In this document: one piece after another, positions 38,397 to 46,866 of the stretch
How the letters are laid out: each line of letters opens with the position of its first letter
How positions within the stretch are numbered: the first letter of the stretch is position 1
DNA from: Aureococcus anophagefferens
Lineage: Eukaryota; Sar; Pelagophyceae; Pelagomonadales; Pelagomonadaceae
Reading direction: 5' to 3'
DNA: 64,000 nt
NCBI RefSeq assembly: GCF_000186865.1
Contig: NW_008705578.1
Coordinates: 457,635-521,634, forward strand
Notes under the pieces: model-generated
Told to the model about the DNA's origin: nothing
The model's input: the letters and a program-made list of their open reading frames with translations, nothing else
Databases searched by the model: none
Made by a program: the position numbers and the translations under genes

Positions 38397-40344
38397 TTAG
38401 TCGGCGGCCTCGCGCCGCCGGCTAGGTCGGTTCGCCGGCCCGACTCGGAGGGGATACATACATATGGGATGCTCTGGACGCGGTCGGGGGTATGCCTCGA
38501 CCGCGGAGCTGGAGGAGCAGGGCGGAGGCCTGGTGGCGGTGTAGAAGCGCAACACCGTCGTGGACACGCTGGTAAACACGACGAATGTGAGCAGGAGGAA
38601 GGTGCCAAACGATGTGCTCCGAATCGATTTTGCATTGTCGGCCGTCGCGCACATCACGGCGAGCTCGCCAAACAAAAAGATCAGTAGCGAGAAGACAATA
38701 GGGAGGACCGTCATCGCGAGCAGCTTGTCGAAGAAATTGAAAGGGCGCAGACAGGCGATTGGGAGAATCTGGACGACGTTGAATTCCAAGAACGACGTCC
38801 ACGCGATGAGCGCCTCGAAGGCCTTGGGAAACGACACCATGGGGAGCGTCCACGGAAGCGCGTCCTGAATTTGGTACACGCCGAGAATAATCTTGAACTT
38901 CGTGTGGAGCGAGCGCCTCGTTTCAGCCCACGTAGATTCTTTCTCTTCTTCGTCGGTCGCTGCATCATCGGACATGGTGGCGCCGCGTCGCTCCGTCTCG
39001 GGAGCGTCGTCTTCATCGTCTCCAAGTACTTTATCGTGGACGTTTTCAAGTACTTTATCGACTTTATCGGTGATCGCATCGGTGACCCGGCCCTCGACAT
39101 GGCCTCCAACCCCACGTTTTGCCATCGCGGTAGCATGAAGCAGTGCCTCTCGTTTTTTTCCAGACCGGCACGCCGCAACGATTATTGCCAGCACCAGGGC
39201 GACGAGACACACGCCGCTCACAATCGTCACCGGATCCAACGAAGTGCCTTTGCATTCGACGCAGCGGTCCTTTAACGCGTCGTGGTGGTAGTCGTTCTTG
39301 CATACGCGACACGCGACGCCCTTGTGGCCTTCGGCGCAAGCACCATCCTTGCACGCTCCGGAGTACTGGCACTTGTAGACGTCGTCGGAGTAACTGGACG
39401 CGCGCCACCAGCCGTCCTCGATGGGCACCGCGGTCAGCGTGTTGGACGTCGCGTTCTCGCAGTCCATGCCGCGTTCGCAGCTCAGACAGCACTGGTCGAA
39501 GCACTTGGTGCTGTCGCTCGCGCAGCTCGCGGCGAGCGCGGTCGAGTTGTCGCACGGGACGGATCCGCCGTCATCGAGCTCGACGGCGAACGGCGAGAAG
39601 TAGTAGTCCTCGAGGCACGAGTAGCAGCCCGTGGCGCCTTCGGCCAGCGTCGTTGAGAACGGGGGACACTGCCGACAGCAGGAACGGTATCACGGTGGCT
39701 CCAGTCTCGCTCTCATAGGCGGGCCCAACGGAGGCGATCGTCGCGGAGTCGCTGACATCGGAGAACATGTCGTCCACGAAGACTGTCTCGAGGGCCTCCT
39801 GAAGCTTGAGATTCGCGGCTTCGTTCGCGTTGAGCGCCGCGGCGTCGACTCCGTGGAGCACGAGTCACTTCGAGGCTCGCGCCAGACTTCACTTTTGCTA
39901 GCGAGCGTCGAAGCCGGCGACCGTTCGACCGTTCAAGTAGCTGCGGCCGCTGAACGTGAGGTACAGCGTCGACGGGAGGCAGGCCGTCGGACGCGACGTC
40001 GTCGGCCGCGGCGTCGTCGGCCGCGGCGTCGGCGACGCCGTCGTCGACGCGTCGTGCGCGTAGACAATCATGGAGCTGTCGCTCACGAGCACGAGCTCGT
40101 CGATGCCGTCGCCGTCGACGTCGCCGAACGCGACCTTGCCGCCGTACTCGCCGGCGGCCTTTGTTGTCAGCCCGCTGAGCAGCGTCGACGAGCTCGAGGC
40201 GAGCACTTTCCAGTTGCCCCAGCAGTACGGCGCCTTTTCGAGAACGCAGAACGCGCCGCCGGCGGCCGCCGCCGCGCCCCACAACAGCGAGGCGATGAAG
40301 AGCGCTGCCACTGTGCGCAGGGCCCCGAAGTAGAGCGCTGCCAT
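38397..40344 (-). pseudogene. Frameshifted relic of a Cys-rich multi-TM receptor-like protein
   Basis: Coding pieces in different frames read in the right order. A signal peptide and VCBS/FG-GAP-like module come first (MAALYFGALRTVAALFIASL; GKVAFGDVDGDGIDELVLVS). They are followed by a Thr/Pro linker, SYLNGRTVAGFDA, then LAKVKSGASLEV in a second frame, LNANEAANLKLQEALETVF in a third, and a Cys-rich block (CCRQCPPFSTTL... CYSCLEDYYFSP) leading into the long open piece 39467-38397. That last piece has a TM helix, an acidic linker and further helices (LPIVFSLLIFLFGELAVM) like those of the gene at 52612-59772, but ends early after VLRFYT in an unrelated Pro/Arg tail. Changes near 39895, 39865 and 39670 fit no good intron, so a decayed gene is the simplest reading; assembly errors are the alternative. 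Confidence 0.6.
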
Positions 40345-40639
40345 GCTGCGCTGCAAGCCAGATGGATGCAAACTGGAGTTCCGTGTTCGGACAGCCATTG
40401 TTCAGGAACGGAATGCTCAAAAAGCGTGCAGTTTGTGCTTACCCCGGGTGCAGTCACGAACGGCCCCGTCAGGCCCAAGACGTCTCAGTTCCGGCGGCCG
40501 ATCGCGAAGCGGCGGCCGCTCGCGGGCCGGGCCCAAATTGCAGCGGCGGTCCCCTAGGTTGCCTAACGCGCTAGTAAACTCGAGGCGTGCGGTCTCCGGA
40601 TCGACGCCGCTCGGGCTCGGCGCAAAAATTATGGCGACG

Positions 40640-41707
40640 TCAGCACAGGTCCATGGCGTCCTTCCGCGGCGGCGGGTAGCGGCTCCGGGAGACGATGTCC
40701 GTGATGGCCTCGACGGCCTGGGCGCGCTGGTCCGGCGCCCCGGCGATGAGGATGCCGGCGATGTCGGACGACCGGTCGCCGCCGTCGTCGACGCGGACGC
40801 GCGCGCCGGAGTTGCGCTCGATGCCCTGGATCGTCGCGCCGCGCTTCCCGATGACGCGGCCCACGGCCTGCCGCGGCACGACCAGGCGCTCCGCGTCGTC
40901 GCCGACGGGCGTCGTCAGCGCCCCGGGCGCCGCGGCGGCCGCGACCTCGGACACGAGCGCGAGGCACGTCCCGTCGCGCGCCCCGAAGAGCGCGAGCGCC
41001 TGCGCGGTCCGCGGGCCGGGCGCGACGTCCGCCGTCGGCGCCGCCGGCGCGCGCGTCCGCGGCGGCGGCGCGGCCGCGGCGGCCGCCGGCGGCGCGCGCG
41101 CGCGCGCGCGCGTCGCGAGCGCGAAGTCCGGCGCGGTTCCGTCGTGGAACGCGCGCATGCGGAGGAGCGCGTCCGGGTCCGGCGCGAAGGACGGGTCGAA
41201 CATGAAGGGCACGCGGTGGTAGTCGAGCCAGCGGCCGTCGTAGCCCCGGTCGCGGACGTGGTCCAGGAAGCGGTCGTTGGACACGACGAACGACCCGTGG
41301 ACGTCCGCGTGCTGAATCAAAAAGTGGTCGTCGCGGCCGCCCGGCGTCGCGAAGAGCAGCGACGCCCGCTGCAGCTCGGCGACCTCGGGGTGGTCGTCGA
41401 TCCAGCCCCGCGGGGCGAAGATCTTGAAGCCCACGCCCGCGGTCGCCCAGTACTCGACGGCGAGCTGGAGGCCCCGGAGCTCCGCGGCGCGGATCGCCGA
41501 CGCGTCCGTCTCGTAGGACGGCACGTTGCCCAGCGCCACGTTCATGCCGTCGATGACGACGTGGACGCCGGGCGGGGACGCCGCCGCCCGCTCGACCTCC
41601 ATGGACCGCAGCACGTGGTCCCGCGTCTCTTCGAAGGTCGGCACGCTCATGTGGCTCGCGTCGCGGTACGTCGGCTCGGCGACGGCCGTCGACGCGCCGG
41701 CGCCCAT
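40640..41707 (-). CDS. NYN/PIN-type endoribonuclease with C-terminal KH domain
   Basis: A 355-residue protein. Residues ~45-190 match the Regnase/Zc3h12a-like NYN domain: VHVVIDGMNVAL with the first catalytic Asp, AVEYWATAGVGFKIFAPRG, GGRDDHFLIQHA with the acidic pair, VVSNDRFLDHVRDRG, and a terminal VPFMFDPSFAPDPDALLR. An Ala/Pro-rich, partly (GC)n-encoded linker leads to a KH domain at ~280-345 with the GXXG loop in RQAVGRVIGKRGATIQGIE. It should bind and cut RNA. The start MGAGAST is a good N-myristoylation motif (Gly2, Ser6), which would put an RNase at a membrane. Animal KHNYN combines the same two domains in the opposite order. Confidence 0.85.
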   Translation of the reverse strand: MGAGASTAVAEPTYRDASHMSVPTFEETRDHVLRSMEVERAAASPPGVHVVIDGMNVALGNVPSYETDASAIRAAELRGLQLAVEYWATAGVGFKIFAPRGWIDDHPEVAELQRASLLFATPGGRDDHFLIQHADVHGSFVVSNDRFLDHVRDRGYDGRWLDYHRVPFMFDPSFAPDPDALLRMRAFHDGTAPDFALATRARARAPPAAAAAAPPPRTRAPAAPTADVAPGPRTAQALALFGARDGTCLALVSEVAAAAAPGALTTPVGDDAERLVVPRQAVGRVIGKRGATIQGIERNSGARVRVDDGGDRSSDIAGILIAGAPDQRAQAVEAITDIVSRSRYPPPRKDAMDLC

Positions 41708-41962
41708 GTGCGCGTCAGCGCGGCGTCTCGGGCGCGGGCGCGCGAGCCCTCGGAGACGCGCTGCGGGCGCCGGCGCGGCCTGCGCGCCGCGCCGCGCGTG
41801 GCGGCCCGAGCGGAGTTGTGGCGCAGTGCATCATTTGGATTGTTGCACGCAACGTCGTCCCGGCCAACAACGCGAGCAATGGTGTGTGCATTGCCCCTCG
41901 GGGCTGCCAACCCGACGAGGCCGTCGAAGCGCACGGTGCGGTAGAGCCCGCACACCGCCGGC

Positions 41963-44900
41963 ATGTTCACGCGGCCCGACGGCCTGCTCGGCGAGCCCGT
42001 CGTCTACAAGGGCCCGTCGGCGGCCCTCGTGGAGAAGCGGCGACGGACGAAGGCCGCGGCGGACCTGCGCCAGCGCCAGCTCGCCGTGCCGCGGCACCGG
42101 AGCCCGCTCATGGCGCTGAGCCACGAGAGCCGCCGGCGCGTGCTCCTCTTCCCGGCCGGCGGCCTCCTGGGCATGGACGAGCCGCGCGCGCGGGAGCGGC
42201 TCGACGAGCGCGCGCGGCTCTCGGCGTCCGAGCGGCGCAAGCCGCCGCGCGAGGACGAGGCGGCGGCGCTGTCGCTGCTCATGCAGGACGAGGGCACGCT
42301 CATCACGGAGCAGGGCTCCCTCGAGACGCCGGGGGGCGCGTCCGGGCTCCGGTCGGCGTCGCGGCCCGTCCAGGGCTCGCTGCTCCGCGCGCTGCGCCGC
42401 TACGAGAACGTCGACCGCGCCGCGGATCCGTCGCGGGCGGCCCTGCGGCGCGACGCGCAGGTCGCGTGGATGGCCGCGGACGCGCGCGCGGCCGAGGCCG
42501 CGTGCGCGGACGCGCGCGTCGCCAACGACGCGCGGCGGAAGCGCCTCGCGTGGGAGCAGTGGGAGCGCGAGCGGCCGAAGCTCGTCTGCGAGCCGCTGCC
42601 CCTGGGGCTGCGGCTCCGGGGCGCCTACGAGGAGGCGGGCGACGCGGCGGACGCCGCGCCCGCGCCCGCGCCCGTCGCCGAGGCCGCGGGCGCGCCGCCG
42701 TCGGCGCTCGAGGCGGAGGCGCGGCGCCGCGAGGAGGCGCGCGAGTTCTTCGCGGGCACGGTGGGGCGCCTGCGCTTCTTCATGGCCTACAAGGACGCCA
42801 AGGAGGTCGCGGACAAGGTCGACGACGAGTCCTTCGTCCGCGACGCGGGCGGCGGCGACCCCGTCTGGATCGCGCGCGACTTCTGCCGGGAGGTGCTGCG
42901 GCGCGGCGCGACGCCGACGCCCGCGCTGCTCAAGCAGACGGCCGACGGGACGCTGGACCTGCGGAACTGCGGCCTCAGCGACGGCGTCGCGCACGCGACG
43001 GCGCTCGTGCTCCCGCGCCTCGGCCACGTCCGGGCCCTCGACGTGTCCGACAACATGCTCGGCGACCACGCCATCGCCGCCGTCGTCCACGGCGTCGCCG
43101 CGAGCCCCCAGATCCGGTCCCTGGACCTGTCGCGGAACAAGGTCGGCGACTACGCGGCGTCGAGCGTCAAGGAGCTCCTCGGCTCGGACCACGGGCTCAA
43201 GGTCCTCAAGCTCAGCGACGCCGACGTCGACGACGGCGAGTGCGCCGAGCTGACCAAGGCGCTCGCGGGCAACGCGTCGCTCGTCGAGCTCGACCTGAGC
43301 CGGAACTCGCTCGGCGCGACGGAGTCGAAGAATTTGGTGGACCCGGACACGGTCACGGGCCCGGAGGCCATCGCCGAGGCGCTCACGGGCGCGAAGCTCG
43401 CGCTCGGCGTGCTCGACCTCTCCTGGAACATGATCCGCGACGACTCGGCGACGGCGCTCGCGGAGGCCGTCGCGGGCCTCGGGTCGCTCCGCGAGCTGCG
43501 GCTCGCCTACAACTGCTTCGGCGACTACCCGACGCAGGTCCTCGGCAAGTCGCTCATGAAGAACGCGACGCTGCGGGCGCTGGACCTGAGCTACAACTCC
43601 GTCGCGCCGTCGGCCGCGCTCGTCATGGCCGCGACGGTCAAGGTCAACGCCGCGCTCGAGTACCTCAACCTCGACGGGAACCCCATCGGCAAGAACGGCG
43701 CCCGGAGCCTCATGTCGGCGCTCCAGATGCGAGGCGGGAGCGGCGCGGAGCCGAGGGAGCTCGTCCTGTCCATGCGGCAGTGCGACACGACCGTGGAGAA
43801 CAAGAAGCTCTTCGACAGCAACGAGCCCGGCGGCGAGTACCGCCTCGACCTCGCGAAGCCCTACGACGCCATGGTCGCGCGGGAGCTGCTGGGCATCGCG
43901 ACGCTCCGGGACCACGCGTCCTTCGCGGAGCTGCGCTACTACCCGGCGGGCGTCGCGCCGCCGGAGAAGGAGCCCGAGCCCGCGGAGGGCGAGGAGCGGC
44001 CCGCGGCGGCGAGCGACGGGCCCAAGATCGGGCCCGGCGGGCGCGAGATCAAGCTCCACCGGTCGGCGTCGGTGGACGCGGCGGCGACGCAGCGGGCGGC
44101 GACGATGCTGAGCCCGCCGAACCGCCGCGCGCCGCCGCCGAAGTGGGCGGCCGTGCTCGCGCACGCGATGCGGGGCCGCGTCGTCCGCGACGACCTCGCG
44201 GCCGTCTTCGCCTGGCTCGGCTTCAAGCTCGGCGAGGGCGACCTCCAGTTCGCGCTCGACAAGCTCAACGAGATCCTGCGCGACGGGCCCGCGCGCGCGG
44301 CCGTCACGTCCACGGCGGCCTTCCTCAAGTGCCTCTGGGCGGCCGTGTTCCGCGTCGCGGACACGGACGCGTCGGGCTGCATCTCGCGCCAGGAGCTCGT
44401 GCACCTCGTCGAGGTCATCCTGCTCACGCCGTGCCCCGAGGACGTCGTCGACCGCGTCATGCGCGAGTACGACGCGGACGACTCGGGCGTCATCGAGGAG
44501 GAGGAGTTCGGCCTCCTCGCGTCCGCGACGTTCATCGTGCCCGAGGCGACGCACAAGGCGCCCCTCGTCGACGCGTCGGACCGGGCCTGGCAACCGCCCG
44601 ACGACGGCACGCTCGACGTCGTCTTCCAGTGCCAGCCGGGCGCCGCGTCCGCGGACGAGACGGGCTCCGACGACGGCGTCGCGGGGCTCCTGCGGCTCCT
44701 GCGGGGCGCGGACTCGGAGCAGGAGCGCACGGTCATCTTCGACGTCGCGACGTCGCAGACGGAGCTCTACCTGACGGGCGAGCAGGCGCGGTCCGTCTTC
44801 GACGCCGCGCACTGCGAGCGGAGCGCCGTCGAGAAGGTCGCCATGCTCCTCCCGCAGGTCGCGTCGGCGGCCGACGCCTGCAGCTTCCTCGAGACGACGC

Positions 44901-46798
44901 TGAGCGGGAAGCAGCGGGGCCAGCTCCGGGACCGCCTCGGCCCGGCGTTCGGCGCGCTCACGGGCAACCCGACGGGCCACTACTGCCTCGACTTCCGGCG
45001 CGCGCTGGACCGCCTCGCCGCGACGAAGCTCGCGGGCCTCGCGAACGCGCACAAGGCCGCGGGCGTCAAGGCGAAGCGCGCGGACACGAGCCAGCACGCG
45101 AACTTCTTCAACTTCCGCAACGAGCGGCTCAACGGCGAGCCCCTCAAGCTCACGCCGGGCTGGTTCACGCACCTCGACGGCAAGGACAAGGAGGGCACGC
45201 TGCGCTTCGACTTCGTGAGCACGGAGCGGCCCCCGTCGACGGCGGCGCCCATCTCGCGGCGCCGCTACGTCGGCCTGCTCCAGGCCGCGGGGCTCGAGGC
45301 GGAGGACGCGAACAAGGAGTTCAAGCGCGCGACGTTCAAGGCCCAGACCGTCGCGGCGCTCGCCGGCGCCGTCGCGGGGCGCTTCTTCGTCGCGACGCCG
45401 CCGGCGGCGCCGGAGCCCGCCGCCGCGCCGGAGCCCGAGCCCGAGCCGGACGCCGACGCGGCGGCCGACGCGCCGGAGCCGCCGCCGCCCCTCGAGCTCG
45501 AGGCCGCGACGCCGTCGCGGCCGACGTCCGCGCAGCCCTGGCTCCCGCGGGCCGGCGCGCCCGCAGGCGCCCCCGCGGGCGCGCCGGGCGCCGCGCCCGC
45601 GCCCGCGGGCGCCGCGCCCGCGTCCGCGCCCGGCGCGGCGCCCGGCGCGGCCCCGGGCGCGGCGCCCGCGTCCGCGCCCGAGGGCGAGGCGCCGTCCGCG
45701 GAGGACGACGAGGCGCGGCGCCGCGCGGAGGAGGACGCCGCCGAGGCCGCGCGCGTGGCGCAGCAGAAGCGGTACGAGGCGGACAAGGCCGAGGCCGCGC
45801 GCGCCGCGGCCGAGGCGCTCGAGGAGGAGGAGCAGCGCAAGGCCGAGGAGGAGAAGCGGAAGCCCAAGGACCCCTACGGCGCGCCCATCCTCGAGAAGGA
45901 GGTCGACGCCTGCGCGACGCACTGGCGCGAGACCTACGCGTCGTCGAGGGACTACATCACGCCGTCGCTCTACAGCGAGGCCTACGAGATCGCGGCGCGC
46001 GCGGGCGGCAAGGTCTCGGACCTCGCCGACGACGGCGCGGACGAGGCCGAGGCCGAGGCGAACCCCGAGGAGAAGAAGGAGGAGAAGAAGGAGAAGGGCA
46101 AGAAGAAGGGCAAGAAGAAGGGCAAGAAGGGCGACGACGACGACGGCCCCGCGCCGGGGAGCCGGCCGCAGACGCCCGCCGCGGGCGCGGACCAGAAGGA
46201 GAAGAAGGAGATGGAGCTGAACCCGTCGCCGGAGTACCGCGAGGCCTGGAACCGGCTGCGCCTGCTCCAGGCGAACCTGGGCAAGCGCTTCTTCAGCGTC
46301 GACCAGGTCCGGGACCTCGTCGCGCGGTTCCCGCGGAACGCGCAGCAGCTCCGCGTGGAGGTGCTCATGGCCGTCTTCGGGCGCGTCGTCGACCTCGACA
46401 ACTTCTACACGGTCGTCGACGAGCTCGACGAGGAGGAGATCGACGAGCTCGTCTTCCGCCTGGGCTACATGAACGTCTACAACCCCGTCTTCGCGGACCG
46501 CATGTACAAGCTCTGCCTCAAGGTCCCCGACGAGCGGCAGATGGCCATCGTCCTCGTGCGCCTCGCCATCGTCGAGCCGGGCGAGAACTGGGTCGACGAG
46601 AAGTTCCGGCGCAAGGAGTCGCTCCAGTGGTCGCCGGGCTGGCAGCTGCCCGCGGAGTGGGAGGAGGAGGTCGTCCACTACGGCCTCATGGAGTGCCGCT
46701 ACTGCTCCACGGGCAAGGGCTGCAAGGCCGACCCGGCGGAGCGGCGCAAGCTCAAGAACATGTTCCTCTGCGCGGGGGAGCGGTCCCTCGACGAGTAA
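41963..46798 (+). CDS. Leucine-rich-repeat and EF-hand protein
   Basis: The single-exon ORF encodes 1611 residues. After a charged, helical N-terminus (~340 residues) come ribonuclease-inhibitor-type LRRs at ~340-590 (LDLRNCGLSDGVAHATALVL, ALDVSDNMLGDHAI, SLDLSRNKVGDY, ALDLSYNSVAPSAA). An EF-hand pair follows near 790-850 (VADTDASGCISRQELVHLV and YDADDSGVIEEEEFGLL), both with good calcium loops. Then come an Ala/Pro/Glu-rich low-complexity region, a Lys-rich stretch and a conserved-looking tail with four Cys or His ligands (MECRYCSTGKGCKAD). There is no signal peptide or TM helix. LRR plus EF-hand proteins occur in cilia and cytoskeleton, but the function here is not established. Confidence 0.82.
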   Translation: MFTRPDGLLGEPVVYKGPSAALVEKRRRTKAAADLRQRQLAVPRHRSPLMALSHESRRRVLLFPAGGLLGMDEPRARERLDERARLSASERRKPPREDEAAALSLLMQDEGTLITEQGSLETPGGASGLRSASRPVQGSLLRALRRYENVDRAADPSRAALRRDAQVAWMAADARAAEAACADARVANDARRKRLAWEQWERERPKLVCEPLPLGLRLRGAYEEAGDAADAAPAPAPVAEAAGAPPSALEAEARRREEAREFFAGTVGRLRFFMAYKDAKEVADKVDDESFVRDAGGGDPVWIARDFCREVLRRGATPTPALLKQTADGTLDLRNCGLSDGVAHATALVLPRLGHVRALDVSDNMLGDHAIAAVVHGVAASPQIRSLDLSRNKVGDYAASSVKELLGSDHGLKVLKLSDADVDDGECAELTKALAGNASLVELDLSRNSLGATESKNLVDPDTVTGPEAIAEALTGAKLALGVLDLSWNMIRDDSATALAEAVAGLGSLRELRLAYNCFGDYPTQVLGKSLMKNATLRALDLSYNSVAPSAALVMAATVKVNAALEYLNLDGNPIGKNGARSLMSALQMRGGSGAEPRELVLSMRQCDTTVENKKLFDSNEPGGEYRLDLAKPYDAMVARELLGIATLRDHASFAELRYYPAGVAPPEKEPEPAEGEERPAAASDGPKIGPGGREIKLHRSASVDAAATQRAATMLSPPNRRAPPPKWAAVLAHAMRGRVVRDDLAAVFAWLGFKLGEGDLQFALDKLNEILRDGPARAAVTSTAAFLKCLWAAVFRVADTDASGCISRQELVHLVEVILLTPCPEDVVDRVMREYDADDSGVIEEEEFGLLASATFIVPEATHKAPLVDASDRAWQPPDDGTLDVVFQCQPGAASADETGSDDGVAGLLRLLRGADSEQERTVIFDVATSQTELYLTGEQARSVFDAAHCERSAVEKVAMLLPQVASAADACSFLETTLSGKQRGQLRDRLGPAFGALTGNPTGHYCLDFRRALDRLAATKLAGLANAHKAAGVKAKRADTSQHANFFNFRNERLNGEPLKLTPGWFTHLDGKDKEGTLRFDFVSTERPPSTAAPISRRRYVGLLQAAGLEAEDANKEFKRATFKAQTVAALAGAVAGRFFVATPPAAPEPAAAPEPEPEPDADAAADAPEPPPPLELEAATPSRPTSAQPWLPRAGAPAGAPAGAPGAAPAPAGAAPASAPGAAPGAAPGAAPASAPEGEAPSAEDDEARRRAEEDAAEAARVAQQKRYEADKAEAARAAAEALEEEEQRKAEEEKRKPKDPYGAPILEKEVDACATHWRETYASSRDYITPSLYSEAYEIAARAGGKVSDLADDGADEAEAEANPEEKKEEKKEKGKKKGKKKGKKGDDDDGPAPGSRPQTPAAGADQKEKKEMELNPSPEYREAWNRLRLLQANLGKRFFSVDQVRDLVARFPRNAQQLRVEVLMAVFGRVVDLDNFYTVVDELDEEEIDELVFRLGYMNVYNPVFADRMYKLCLKVPDERQMAIVLVRLAIVEPGENWVDEKFRRKESLQWSPGWQLPAEWEEEVVHYGLMECRYCSTGKGCKADPAERRKLKNMFLCAGERSLDE

Positions 46799-46866
46799 TA
46801 CGAAACTGGTGTCGCGCGGACTCCGTCAGACGGTCGCCGGCGGAACATATTACCGAGCTCGCGTCC

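Noticed and set aside
41831..46678. Antisense ORF of 1,615 codons opposite the LRR/EF-hand gene
   Set aside because: The plus strand encodes clear LRR and EF-hand motifs; the minus product is low-complexity Arg/Leu/Val/Asp, a codon shadow.
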